Source of the DNA: Stemphylium vesicarium
Taxonomy: Eukaryota; Ascomycota; Dothideomycetes; Pleosporales; Pleosporaceae
Assembly: GCA_004380135.1 (NCBI GenBank)
Contig: QXCR01000213.1
Location: 1-40,006 of the forward strand
Length of the DNA: 40,006 nt
Reading direction: 5' to 3'
The notes below the pieces were generated by a model that ran no database searches, was not told the DNA's origin, and saw only the letters and a program-made list of their open reading frames with translations. This document shows, piece by piece, positions 9,685 to 20,679 of this stretch. Both the position numbers and the translations under genes were made by a program. Each line of letters begins with the position of its first letter. Within the stretch, counting starts at the first letter, position 1.

Positions 9685-10152
9685 TGTTACGAACCTTAGA
9701 AGACGGGGCACGGCAACCTATATACGAAAGTAATAAAGAAATTACTTTATATAGATTAAGTAGATAGCTAACTTTAAAAAACTAATAGGTAGCGTTACCT
9801 TATAGCTTTTTTAATTTTATAGTCTTAGTAGAAAGTTATTCTAAGATAAGTTATATATATTCTATAATATTTTATAATATTCTATAATATCCTATAAGAT
9901 AATATATATAGAATATATAAGACTTAATAGAATATATAGAATATTAAGTTATATTTCTTAAGTATATAGCTACTAAATAGTATATTTATATAGTTACTAT
10001 ATTTAACTTTAAAATCTAAGAATTAGTACTTAATTCTTAAACTCTTAAGTTATTTATTAATCTTTATATTATACTTAACTTATCTTATTTATTATATACT
10101 TAGCTTATTCTTAAGAACTAACTCTAAAATCTTTTAAGAATAGATCTTTATA
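9685..10152 (+). repeat. 5' LTR of chromovirus A (468 bp)
   Basis: Starts TGTTACGAACC and aligns with the LTRs of element B (11466-11953 and 17929-18396). The end at 10152 (CTTTATA) corresponds to CCTCACA in the best preserved copy. It contains four units of a 10-bp tandem repeat (TTCTATAATA type) at 9860-9899. Its first 30 bases escaped RIP. Confidence 0.9.
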
Positions 10153-11465
10153 CTTTAAATACTCTTAAAAAAAGTAAAATTATAATAAAGACTCTAGATA
10201 TAACTATAGACGCTACTTATATCTTAGTATATAGTAATAAGTCTAATTTATACTATAGTAACTATAATAAGCTTAAAGCTTAGCTACTCTAAACTAATAA
10301 ATATCTCTATATTAAAGAAAACTAGATTAATAATAATAATAAAGTTATATAGGCTACTATCTTAATTTATAGTAATATAAAGAAGTAGGCTAACTCTATT
10401 CTATACTAATATATAGATAATAACGTTAATAATTAAGATAATATTAATCTTATTAATAACTAGAATACTTTTAAAGCTAAGATAAAAGAAGTCTTTTTAC
10501 TCTTTAAAGAATTAGTAATTATAAAATAGAAAGTTTAGAGGCTTAGATAAACTAAGTCTATTACTAATTATATAACTAAGTTCTAATAATACTCTATAGT
10601 TATTAACTAAGATAATAATACTTTAATTTAAATATATTAATAAAGTCTTAAACTAACTATATATAAAAAACTTATATAAAGTAGATCTAATATTAATATA
10701 CTTAATAAACTTATAAATAAAGCTATTTAAATTAATAATAAGTTATATAAGCTTATACTAGAAAAAAGAATATTTAATTAAGAAACTTATATCTAAGAAC
10801 TTATAAATAACTAACTAAGATACTAGCCTTAATATTTAGATCTTAATTAAGAATATAAGTAAAGCTATATATCTTAAGTTCTTAGTATATACGCTATAAA
10901 TAGCTATAAGCCTATATACCTTAATAATATTAATAAAAAACTAGGTTAACTAAAATTTTAGCGTAATAAGAGTAAAAAGCTAATAATTTACTATATTTAT
11001 AGTAAAATACGCTATATAATATAGAACTATTATAGTAAGAATAAGATTATATAATAAGTTAATATAGTTAGAAAGATTAGTAAACTAACTAATAAATTAT
11101 AAGAAGTTATTATAAAATTTATAATTAAATACTAAGTAAATAATAAAGAAAATATTCTTAAAGGAATAAAGAATCTTACTATTATAAAAACTAAATACCT
11201 AGATAACTTACTTATATTTAATAAGGAGTATAATAAGCTAAAAGAAGATATAGTAAAGCTATTATACACTAAGTATAATAAGATAGCTACGTTTAAAGAA
11301 AAATATTAACTAAGTACGCTTTATATAAGCTTACTAGAGATAAAGTTATTATTACTATAGATTAATAGCCTACTCTACTATCTTAATAAAGAATTAGTAG
11401 ATTATATTATAAAAATCTTAAGTATCCTATAAACTATGTAATAGTATTTTTATAATTTAGCCTAT
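10153..11465 (+). pseudogene. Chromovirus A: gag region
   Basis: First internal part of element A, homologous to 11954-13260 of B. A CCHC zinc knuckle lies at 10989-11030; its Cys and His codons all read Tyr (TGT or TGC to TAT or TAC, CAT to TAT), a clear RIP effect. Stretches such as KTKYLDNLL follow. The region stops at CCTAT (11461-11465), the target duplicated by insertion of B; the same frame resumes at 18402. No start codon can be chosen. Confidence 0.75.
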
Positions 11466-11953
11466 TGTTACGAACCTAAGAAGACGGGGCACGGCAACCT
11501 ATGTACGGAAGTGATAAAGGAGTCACTTTATATAGGTTAAGCGAACGGCTAATTTTTAAGAACTAATAGATAGCGTTACCCTATAGCTTACGTAATTCTA
11601 TAGTCTTAGTAAAAAGCTACTATAGAATAAGTTATATATATTCTATAATATTCTATAATATCCTATAATATTCTATAATATCCTATAATATCCTATAAAG
11701 TATTACGTATAGGATATATAGAACCTTATAGAATATATAAGATATTAAGTTATATTTCTTAAGTATATAGCTACTAAATAGCGTATTTATATAATTACTA
11801 TATTTAACTTTAAAATTTAAAAATTAGTACTTAATTTTTAAACTCTTAAGTTATTTATTAATCTTTATATTATACTTAATTTATTTTATCTATTACGCGC
11901 CTAGCTTATTTTTAAGAACTAAATCTAAGACCCTCTAAAAATAGACTTTTATA
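11466..11953 (+). repeat. 5' LTR of B (488 bp)
   Basis: 20 bp longer than the other two LTRs of the family because the 10-bp tandem repeat at 11641-11700 has six units instead of four. The first 60 bases, including ACGGGGCACGGCAACC, are nearly free of RIP. The terminal CA has become TA. Confidence 0.92.
11641..11700 (+). repeat. 10-bp tandem repeat (6 units) in LTR
   Basis: Units TTCTATAATA, TTCTATAATA, TCCTATAATA, TTCTATAATA, TCCTATAATA, TCCTATAAAG. The same repeat has four units in the LTRs at 9860-9899 and 18104-18143. Confidence 0.9.
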
Positions 11954-14900
11954 TATTAAATACTCTTAAAATAAGTAATATAATAATAGATACCCTAGAT
12001 ACGACTATAGATACTACTTATACCTTAGTACGTAGTAATAAGCCTAACTTATACTATAGTAATTATAGTAAGCTTAAAGCTTAGCTACTCTAAGTTAATA
12101 GATACCTCTATATTAAAAGAAATAAGATTAATAATAATAATAAAGTTATATAGACTACTATCTTTCTTTATAGTAACGTAGAGAAGTAGGCTAACTCTAT
12201 CTTATACTAATATATAAATAATAATATTAATAATTAAGATAATATTAACTTTATTAATAACTAGAACGCCTTTAAAGCTAAAATAAAAGAAGTCTTTTTA
12301 CTTTTTAAGGAATTAGTAATTATAGAATAAAAGATTTAAAGACTTAGATAGACTAGATTTACTACTAATTATATAACTAAATTCTAATAATACTCTATAG
12401 TTATTAACTAGAATAATAATACTTTAATATAGATATATTAATAAGGTCTTAAGCTAACTATACGTAAGAAACTTATAAAAAATATATTTAACTTTAATAT
12501 ACTTAATAAACTTATAAATAAAGCTATTTAAATTAATAATAAGTTATATAAGCTTATACTAGAGGAAAGACTATTTAACTAAAAAACCTATATCTAAGAG
12601 CCTATAAATAACTAACTAAGATACTAGCCTTAATATTTATACTCTAACTAAGAATGTTAGCAAAGCTATATATCTTAAGTCTCTAGTATATACGCTATAA
12701 ATAGCTATAAGCCTATATATCTTAATAATATTAATAAGAGACTAGATTAGCTAAAGTTTTAGCGTAATAAAAGTAAAAAGCTAATTACTTATTATACCTA
12801 TAGTAAAGTAAGCTATATAGTATAGAACTATTATAGTAAGAATAAAATTATATAATAAGTTAACGTACTTAGAAAGGTTAGTAAACTAGCTAATAAGTTA
12901 TAAGAAGTTATTATAAAACCTATAATTAAATACTAAGTAGATAGTAGAGAAGGTATTCTTAAAGAAATTAAAAACTTTACTATTATAAGAACTAAATACC
13001 TAGATAACTTACTTATATCTAATAAGAAATACGATACGCTAAAAGAAGACGTAGTAAAGCTACTACGCACTAAATATAATAAGATAGCTATATTTAAAAA
13101 AAAATATTAATTAAGTACGCCCTATATAAGCCTACTAAAGATAGAGTCGCTATTATTATAGATTAATAGCCTACTCTATTATCTTAATAAGAAATTAGTA
13201 GACTACGCTATAGAAACCCTAAATATCTTATAAACTATATAATAATACTTTTATAATCTAGCCTATAAGGTTAATTAAGATTAGGAAAATATTTCTTTAG
13301 AAATTAAGAAGTTCCTATTAATACTAAAGAATTTCTAATAAGTTAAATAAATACTATAAATATAAGATAAGCCTATAATTATACTTTCTAATAAAGATAT
13401 CTAAGAAATAACTCTATATATTATAGAATTAGATAGCTAGATAGTTAAGATTCTAGAATAAGATATTTAAGAGTTTATATAATACTCTTAGAATAATAAG
13501 CTATTATAAGTTTAAGAAGTAGAAAAGTAATAATTATAAAACTAATTATAAGGTAAATAAAAGATTAACTAAATAAGCTAAGATACTATAGTTTAGTACT
13601 AATATAATTCTTATAACTCTTATTATACTAAGTTATTATAGACTAGTTATATATATAACTTTTATAAAATCTATTACTTAGAAAAGAAGAGATCTATATA
13701 GTCTCTAAGAAGAGTATATAGATTCTCTAAGTATAAGGTAAAATAAGATATATATATTAAAGATATATACCTAAAGCACCTATAGAATAAGCGTAAGAAT
13801 ACTTATTTCTCTAGTTATAAAGACCTATAAGACATTATCTATATATAAACTATATATAAAATATAATATATTAATAACTCTATCTATAAATATAAGAAGT
13901 ATAACTAGTAAATATATCTAAGTAGCGCATATAATAAGTACTATAATATAAAAGAATTCTATAGATTTAGAACTAAGTCTTTTTTAGACTTATAAATAGC
14001 TAAAAAGGCCTAGCTAAGAAGATTAATATAGTAAATCCCTTAAGACTTATTAAGCTACTAGTATAGCTTAATAGAGTATAGATATATACTTTAGTAGATT
14101 TAGAATTAGAAGCGAACTATATTTTAGCGTACGTAGTAGATAAAGCTAGACTTTAACTACTATAGAAATATTAGTCCTACTTACTATAAGTTACTAATAG
14201 ATAACTAATACTAAAAGAAAGTAAAATTATATATAAAATTACTAACGTAACGCTTAGTATCTAAGAGTACTAGAAAAAAATAGATTTAGATATCTTTAGA
14301 CTAGCTATTTATAATATTATATTAAGACTTTTCTAGCTATAAGAATATAATCTATAGATTAACTAGAAGTTAAAGAAGTTCTTATTTAAGTATTATAGAC
14401 TAGACGTAATTATAAGCTAACCTATATATTAACTAATTTTAATAATAGATAAGAGAAAAGTTTATAATATTACTAAAGAATAGTAAACCTTATATAAGAA
14501 TAGTCTTAAGATATAAGAGTTTAACTTAATAAATACTAGTAAAATACTCTTAGATTATAAAGTTAAAGTTTTAGAGAAATATATAACTCTTAATATTCTA
14601 AAAGAGTATATAGAATTTAAGTATTTTTTTATAGAAGTAGTAAATAGTAAAGCTTTACTAAAGTATTAACTCTAAAATTATAAAATTATTTTAGAAAAAG
14701 GAAAAACTTTACTCTTTAAGCTAATATATTAACTATTAGAGATAGAACTTAAAGTATTAAAAAAGTAGCTAAATAAGAACTTAAAAAAAGAATATATTAG
14801 ACCTTCTATATTATTAGTAAGATTCTTAATACTCTTTATACTAAAGAAGAAGAGACTACTAAGAATATACGTAGACTATTATAAGCTTAATAATATTATA

Positions 14901-17345
14901 GTAAAGAATTAATATCTACTACTAAATATTATAAAATTTTAAGATTAATTATCTTAAGTAAGAATCTTTATAGTAATAGATCTATAAGATAGATATTACT
15001 TTATTAGAATAAAAAAAAGTAAAAAATAGAAGATAGTATTCTAAATAAGATATAGATATTATAAATATACTATTATATCTTTTAGGCTTATAAACGCCCT
15101 AGTAATATTTTAGGAACTTATTAATAACGTGTTAAGAGCTTACTTAAATATCTTTATTATTATATACTTAGATAATATTCTTATCTACTCTAAAAATAAA
15201 GAAGAATATATTAAATATATCTATATAGTACTAAGGTGCCTAGACTAGTTTAATTTATAACTTAAGCTAAAAAATATAAATTCTATAAGAAAGAGGTCGC
15301 TTTCTTAGAATATATTATAGAAGCTAATAGAGTATATATAAGTAAAAAAAAGATTAAAGTAGTTAAGAAATAGCTACTACTAAAAATAGTTAAGAAAATA
15401 TAATTCTTTCTAGAATTCTTAAGTTTTAACTAATAATTTATTAAGGATTATTCTAAGATTACTATTCTATTAATAAAATTTATAAGAAAAGATATACTAT
15501 TTATATAGAGTAAAGAAGTAGAAGACGCCTTCTAGACGCTTAAAAATATAAGTATAACGCTACTATACTTCTATATATTTTAATTAGGGTAACCTCTACG
15601 CTTTAAGACTAACTTATTAGATCTTATACTAGAAGAATATACTAGCTAATTATATAAAGGCTAATAGTATTCTATAGCCTATTATTTATATAAGCTTTTA
15701 GGACTAGAGAAGAACTATAATATTTATAATAAGAAGCTATTAGCTATTATTACTTATCTAAAATATTAGAGAGTATACGCTAAGAGTTACTTAGAACTTA
15801 TAATATTCTTAGATTATAAGAACTTAATTATATTTATAACTACTAAAGTACTTAATAAATAATAAATTTAATAGTTATAGGAATTAAGATAGTATAAGTT
15901 TAAGATTAAATTTATATTAGAAAAAAATAATAATAGAGCTAATACTCTTAGCTATAAATATAATATTATAAGAATAAAGATAATTAATAAATCTATAATA
16001 CTTACACGCTATAAAGATAAATTATTAGAATTAGTAAAGATATTAAACTTAGTTATATAAATTACTAATAAGGTACTAAAAGAATTATAAGAAGTAATTA
16101 TTAAGTAATACTATAATAACCTTATATATAGTTACCCTAGTATTACTTAAATAATAGAACTTATTAAGTAAAATTATAAGTTTCTATATATAAATAATAA
16201 GATTATCTCTTTTATTACTAAATATATAGACTATTAGAAGAATAAATATAGTACTTACGCACCCTATAGAGAAATATAAGTAATAGAGCTACCTAATATA
16301 CTATAGTTAGATATCTTTATAGACTTTATTATAGGCTTACTAGTCTTAAGAGACCCTATTACTAAAGTATTATATAATATAATTCTTATAGTAGTAGATT
16401 ATTTTATAAAGTAAGCTAAGTATATCGCCTTTTATAAAGATTTTACGGTAGTATAATTTATATATATTATTAATAATTATATTATAAGATATTATAGTAT
16501 ACTAAAATTAATTATTAGTAATAGAAATAAGCTCTTTACTTTAAACTTTTAGATAGTATTACTTACTATAATTAGTACTAAAAGGAAGCTATTAATAGCT
16601 TATTATCTATAAATAAATAGATAAATAGAGTAAATAAATTATATAATAAAAGCCTATCTATAGATCTATATTAACTACTAGTAGAATAACTAGGTTTTAC
16701 TATTACCTATAGTATAGATAGCCTATAATAATAAGCTTTTAGAATCTATAAAATAGACTCTATTCTACGCGAACTATAGGAGACACTTAAATCTCTTTAC
16801 ACGTATATTACTAAGCCTAAAAATAGAAGTAGCTATTGCTATAGCTAATAAGCTAAAGTTAGTATACGAGCTACTATAATGTAAACTTAAAAAGGTATAA
16901 CGCTAGAGTATCTTATATATTAATAAGAAATAAAAAATAGCACCTTAGCTAAAGAGAGGGGATAAAGTTTATCTACTTATAAAGAACCTTTGCACTATAT
17001 AACTTAGTAAGAGACTTAATAATATTAAGATTAAACTATTTTTAATTCTTAATTAGAAAGGACTAATTACTTATATACTTAACTTTCTATCTAATATAAA
17101 GATATACTTAAAATTCTATATTAATAAGTTAGAATTAGTAGACCCTAAAATACTACTTTAGAAAACCTTCTACTATAAAATAAAAAAAGAAAATAAATTT
17201 AAAGTTAGGAAAATCCTTATATACTAAATATAGAGTAATAATAAAGAATACCTAATTAAATAGTTAGGCTACCCTAAAAGTAATAATACCTAGGAACTAG
17301 ACACGAACCTTACAAACTACTACTAGCTACTTACGTAGTATTATG
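11954..17345 (+). pseudogene. B gag-pol polyprotein with chromodomain, RIP-inactivated
   Basis: Order of recognisable parts: gag with CCHC zinc knuckle 12790-12831 (three Cys and the His now Tyr); aspartic protease active site at 14097-14105, reading D-L-E where D-S-G is expected; reverse transcriptase from about 14790, with the RIYVDYYKLNNI block and the catalytic YLDD motif now YLDN at 15165-15176. RNase H follows from about 15600 (FKTNLLDL), then the integrase with catalytic regions near 16310 (DIFIDFIIGLL), 16510 (ISNRNKLFT) and 16620-16640. The chromodomain is at about 17185-17345 (KEYLIK and the LGYPKSNNT block). Stops are almost all TAA or TAG. Gag and pol appear to share one frame over long stretches, but the start is unrecognisable. 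Confidence 0.88.
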
Positions 17346-17850
17346 CGAAGCACTTAACTACTTATTAAAAGTAGGATCTCTATCTAAGAAAGTTAGCGTA
17401 AAAGTACTCTAATTTAATATAGAAGTACTAGGTATTATACTATCTTTAAGAAGACGCACCTCTTAGTTAATATTATCTACCACCTCTAGCGCTTTAATCT
17501 CTTTAACGAATTTTCCTAACTTATCTACCTACTACTATTTATAACGCTTTAGCACTTTCCTTTATTTACAAAGACGATCCTTCTTCGCACGTGCCGCTAA
17601 TAGAGCATCTAACGCTGCCGCCTCCGCTATATTAGCCTTAGACTCCTATTATTCTAAGCGAGCTAGCTTCTAGTCTAACCAAGAAAAGTCTAGCAAGGGA
17701 ACCTCCACTAGCACGCACGACTTCACACTATTGCGATAATAATTCCTATATTTCTTCTTTAATAATAATATACGACACTCTAGATTCTTTTTCGCGTAAT
17801 ATTAATAAGTGACTATAGCTATCTAACTAATACTATTTATACGATTACTT
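17310..17850 (-). pseudogene. Antisense reading frame between pol and 3' LTR of B (coiled-coil protein, unknown)
   Basis: On the minus strand, a single frame runs about 180 codons from roughly 17850 to a TAA at 17310-17312, tail-to-tail with and overlapping the chromodomain end. Internal stops are TAG or TAA at Gln-like positions. Readable segments include KKKYRNYYRNSVKSCVLVEV, PLLDFSWLD, ESKANIAEAAALDALLAARA and KKDRLC, then an EIKALEVVDNIN stretch: an acidic/aromatic N-terminal part followed by a long charged coiled coil. The patch 17440-17740 is clearly GC-richer than the pol region around it. I know no assigned function; antisense or extra genes at this position have been reported in other LTR retroelements. 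The start is not resolved, since ATG decays to ATA under RIP. Confidence 0.65.
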
Positions 17851-17911
17851 AGAGTATAATAATAAGTAGTACTATAAGAAACTATAAGGTTAGTTTATAA
17901 AGATATAAAAT

Positions 17912-17927
17912 AGAGAAGAGAGAGGTA
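17912..17927 (+). other. Polypurine tract of B
   Basis: Run of purines (AGAGAAGAGAGAGGTA) directly before the 3' LTR at 17929. This is the expected plus-strand priming site of an LTR retrotransposon and fixes the orientation of B as plus. Confidence 0.8.
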
Positions 17928-17928
17928 G

Positions 17929-18396
17929 TATTATAAACCTAAGAAGATAGGGTATAGTAACCTATATATAGAAGTAATAAAGGAGTTACTTTATATAAAT
18001 TAAGTAGATAGCTAACCTTTAAAAATTAATAAGTAGTATTACCTTATAGCTTATATAATCTTATAGTCTTAGTAGAAAGCTACTATAGAATAAGTTACGT
18101 ATATTCTATAATATTCTATAATATCCTATAATATTCTATAAAGTATTACGTATAGGATATATAAGACCTTATAAGATATATAGAATATTAAGTTATATTT
18201 CCTAAGTATATAGCTACTAAATAGCGTATTTATATAATTACTAAATTTAACTTTAAAATCTAAGAATTAGTACTTAATTCTTAAATTTTTAAGTTATTTA
18301 TTAATTTTTATATTATACTTAACTTATCTCGTCTATTACGCATCTAGCTTATTCCTAAGAACTAACCCTAGGACCCTCTAAGGACGGACCCTCACA
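17929..18396 (+). repeat. 3' LTR of B (468 bp)
   Basis: Start decayed to TATTATAAACCT, end intact (GGACGGACCCTCACA). The last 40 bases are the least mutated copy of this LTR end and define it for the other two. Followed by the target duplication CCTAT and then by element A sequence. Confidence 0.92.
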
Positions 18397-18829
18397 CCTA
18401 TAGGTTAATTAAGATTAAGAAAATATTTTTTAGATATTAAGAAGTTCTTACTAATACTAAAAGATCTTAAATAGATTAAGTAAGTATAATAAGTATAGAA
18501 TAAACTTATAATTATACCTTCTAATAAAGATATCTAAGAGATAACTTTATATACTATAGAATTAGATAGCTAGATATTTAAAATTCTAAAATAAGATATT
18601 TAGGAGTTTGTATAATATTCTTAGAATAATTAACTATTATATATTAGAAAAATAGAAAAATAGTAGTTGTAAAACTAATTTTAAGGTAAATCAAGAATTT
18701 ACTAGATAAACTAGAATATTATAGTCTAGTACTAGTATAGTTCTTATAATCTCTATTATACTAAGTTATTATAGACTAGTTATATATATAACTTTTATAA
18801 AATCTATTACTTAGAAAAGAAAAGATTTA
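18397..18829 (+). pseudogene. Chromovirus A: gag-pol fragment
   Basis: Continues A after the B insertion, homologous to 13261-13690 of B (both start AGGTTAATTAAGATTA). Too mutated for domain calls, it lies between the gag zinc knuckle and the protease. It ends at the TA (18828-18829) duplicated by el4. Confidence 0.8.
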
Positions 18830-20679
18830 ACATGGTTGGCAAGCGAGCGGCCCACGCAAGCGAGCGGCCCACTCCACCAACTTTCTGCGCCCATTTAAGC
18901 GCACACTATAGCCACGTTAAGAGATAATATATAGAAATTTATAAAGTAGATTAAGTAGTATCTTAAGTATCTTTCTTGCATATATGTGAGTTGTGGCTAG
19001 TCTCCCTGCACCTCGTGCAGCGCGCCAGAGCCTGGCGGCTAAGGCCTAATCGCGCTCCTCCTTAACGCTCTTTATGGGAAATCTGCTGCTTAACCTCGCG
19101 TTAAGCGAATATATCTTCCCTTTCTCCCTTTATTAAGGTCCTTTACTTCTATATACGCTTTTTCTTACGTTATTTACGCGCTAACGCTACCTTATTAGCT
19201 CGCTTAAGACTAGTAATCTAATCGCGTATTAGCTTAGTTAAGAGTATTATAACCTTAGCTCCTTTCTTAAGCTAATTAATCGCTTTAATAATAGAGATAG
19301 GCGATAAGCTCTTGTGCCGCCAAACGCGATTACGTATTAACGTTAATTAAGCCTTAAGCTCACGTACGTTGCTCGGCGTACAAGCCTCCTAGGGAGCCTC
19401 TAGTAGAGTAGTTGGAGTAGGCATACGGAGCTGTACGTCTAGCTTTAATAGTATAGTATCTAGCTAGAGAGGCACAAGGCCTGCGCCTCGAAAGGCTAAG
19501 CAAATATTAGATAAGGTAAACGATCGATCGTACGCTGCCTTAAAGGCTAGCAGGAACTCAAGCTTGGTGATGTGGTTAATGTGATGGCGGATTAGGGCCT
19601 CAACCTCATGGCTGTACGCGCGCTTTAATAGCAAGAAGTAGCCAACGTTAAGAGGCTGAAGTAGGTGAGATGAGTGAGGTAGTATATAGAGCGTGTAGAT
19701 ATTGTTCTCCTTATAGAGCTCTTAAAACTTAAGCAATTAGTGACTCTTGTGGCTATTAAGGATAAGTAGCCGACGTGCTCTAACTACTTTGCCCTTAGTA
19801 TGCTTAATAAAGTACTTTAGCTACTTAACTCCTATCTTATTAGTTGTCTAGCTATTGTCGCTAACTACGATAGCCTAGTCGCGTGGGATATCCTCCTCGT
19901 ACCAGGCAGAAAGGTGATACTAGCTAGCAAAGATAAGGAACGGCGGTACTAACTAGCTAATAGCGTTAATCGCAGTAATCGCCGTTACCTACTTACGATT
20001 ACTTAGCTAGATAGCCTTTAGCCTGCGTCTTCTCTCTAACGCTATTACGACAAGCTAAGTCGTAATCTTACCTATTATAAAGCTAGCCTTATTAAAGTTA
20101 TAGACGTTATTATTATAGATACTATACTTAGCCTTTATCTACTCTATTAGATTAAACTAGCTCTTAATTAGTATAGGATTCTTATATAGAGCTCTCTATC
20201 TATTATACGCTTAGTTAAAACACGTCGTGAGACAGTCTATACGCTTGACAAAGTTGGCTGGCCACTTCTGTCCAACCTGGCCTGCGCCGCGCGCAGCGAG
20301 CAGCTTATCAGCCATATCACGTATAGCTGCGTACGTAGGCGAAAATCCACGTTGATCCAGATCAATTATATAGCTAATAATTACCTCCTCTTCTAACTAG
20401 GTAAGCTTCCTCGAGTTTGGTAGGCAATCGCCTTAGGTAGGCTTTCTAGCGCGTTGGCGTTAGAGCGTTGTTTAGGGGACTTTAAATATCTACGCAGCAT
20501 CTCTTATAGACTAAATTTAGCTTCTATTAATAGCTAGGATTATAAGATGTATATTAGCCTTAGAAGAGGCTAGTAGGGCTTGAATTGGAGGAGCCATGAT
20601 AGGGAGGAGTTCACAAGGCGCAGAAAGTTTGGTGGGGTGGGCCGCTCGCTTGCGTGGGCCGCTCGCTTGCCAACCATGT
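18830..20679 (-). mobile_element. el4: Fot1/pogo-type DNA transposon (1850 bp)
   Basis: Flanked by TA at 18828-18829 and 20680-20681. The terminal inverted repeats are about 62 bp (18830-18891 and 20617-20679), begin ACATGGTTGGCAAGCGAGCG and contain GCAAGCGAGCGGCCCAC twice. Both ends are nearly free of RIP. It is inserted in the gag-pol region of A, whose sequence rejoins across it as in B (around 13690). Confidence 0.95.
18963..20597 (-). pseudogene. el4 transposase (DDE, pogo/Fot1), RIP-inactivated
   Basis: Minus strand, 545 codons from an ATG at 20595-20597 (MAPPIQALLASSKANIH) to a TAA at 18963-18965. A psq-type helix-turn-helix is followed by a CENP-B/Tc5-like domain (ADKLLAARGAGQVGQKWPAN, about 20235-20310) and the DDE domain (about 19620-20120) with the ALERRRRLKA block, AIVVSDNSQTTNK and PPHSSHLLQPLNVGYFLLL. 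The tail ends in a CCHC zinc knuckle at 18978-19019 (C-T-R-C-x4-H-x4-C) with all ligands intact. Long stretches remain open, but scattered TAA and TAG codons at Gln positions inactivate it. It resembles el1 most closely, including AAGCGAG motifs in the ends. Confidence 0.9.

Larger units (their letters stand above)
11466..18396 (+). mobile_element. B: full-length Ty3/gypsy chromovirus (6931 bp) inserted in A
   Basis: LTRs at 11466-11953 and 17929-18396, starting TGTTACGAACC and ending CCTCACA. Five-bp target duplications CCTAT stand at 11461-11465 and 18397-18401. The internal part holds gag, protease, reverse transcriptase, RNase H, integrase and a chromodomain on the plus strand, then an antisense reading frame, then a purine-rich tract before the 3' LTR. 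It belongs to the same family as the element it is inserted in (A), and serves as the uninterrupted reference for it. Confidence 0.95.

Noticed and set aside
9840..9905. Mitochondrial or centromeric AT satellite
   Set aside because: The short ATA-rich repeat is the 10-bp minisatellite inside the chromovirus LTR and occurs only at that LTR position.
9685..13260. Apparent tandem duplication of LTR plus gag
   Set aside because: The CCTAT duplication, the second LTR pair and resumption of A at 18402 show an insertion of B into A, not a tandem duplication.
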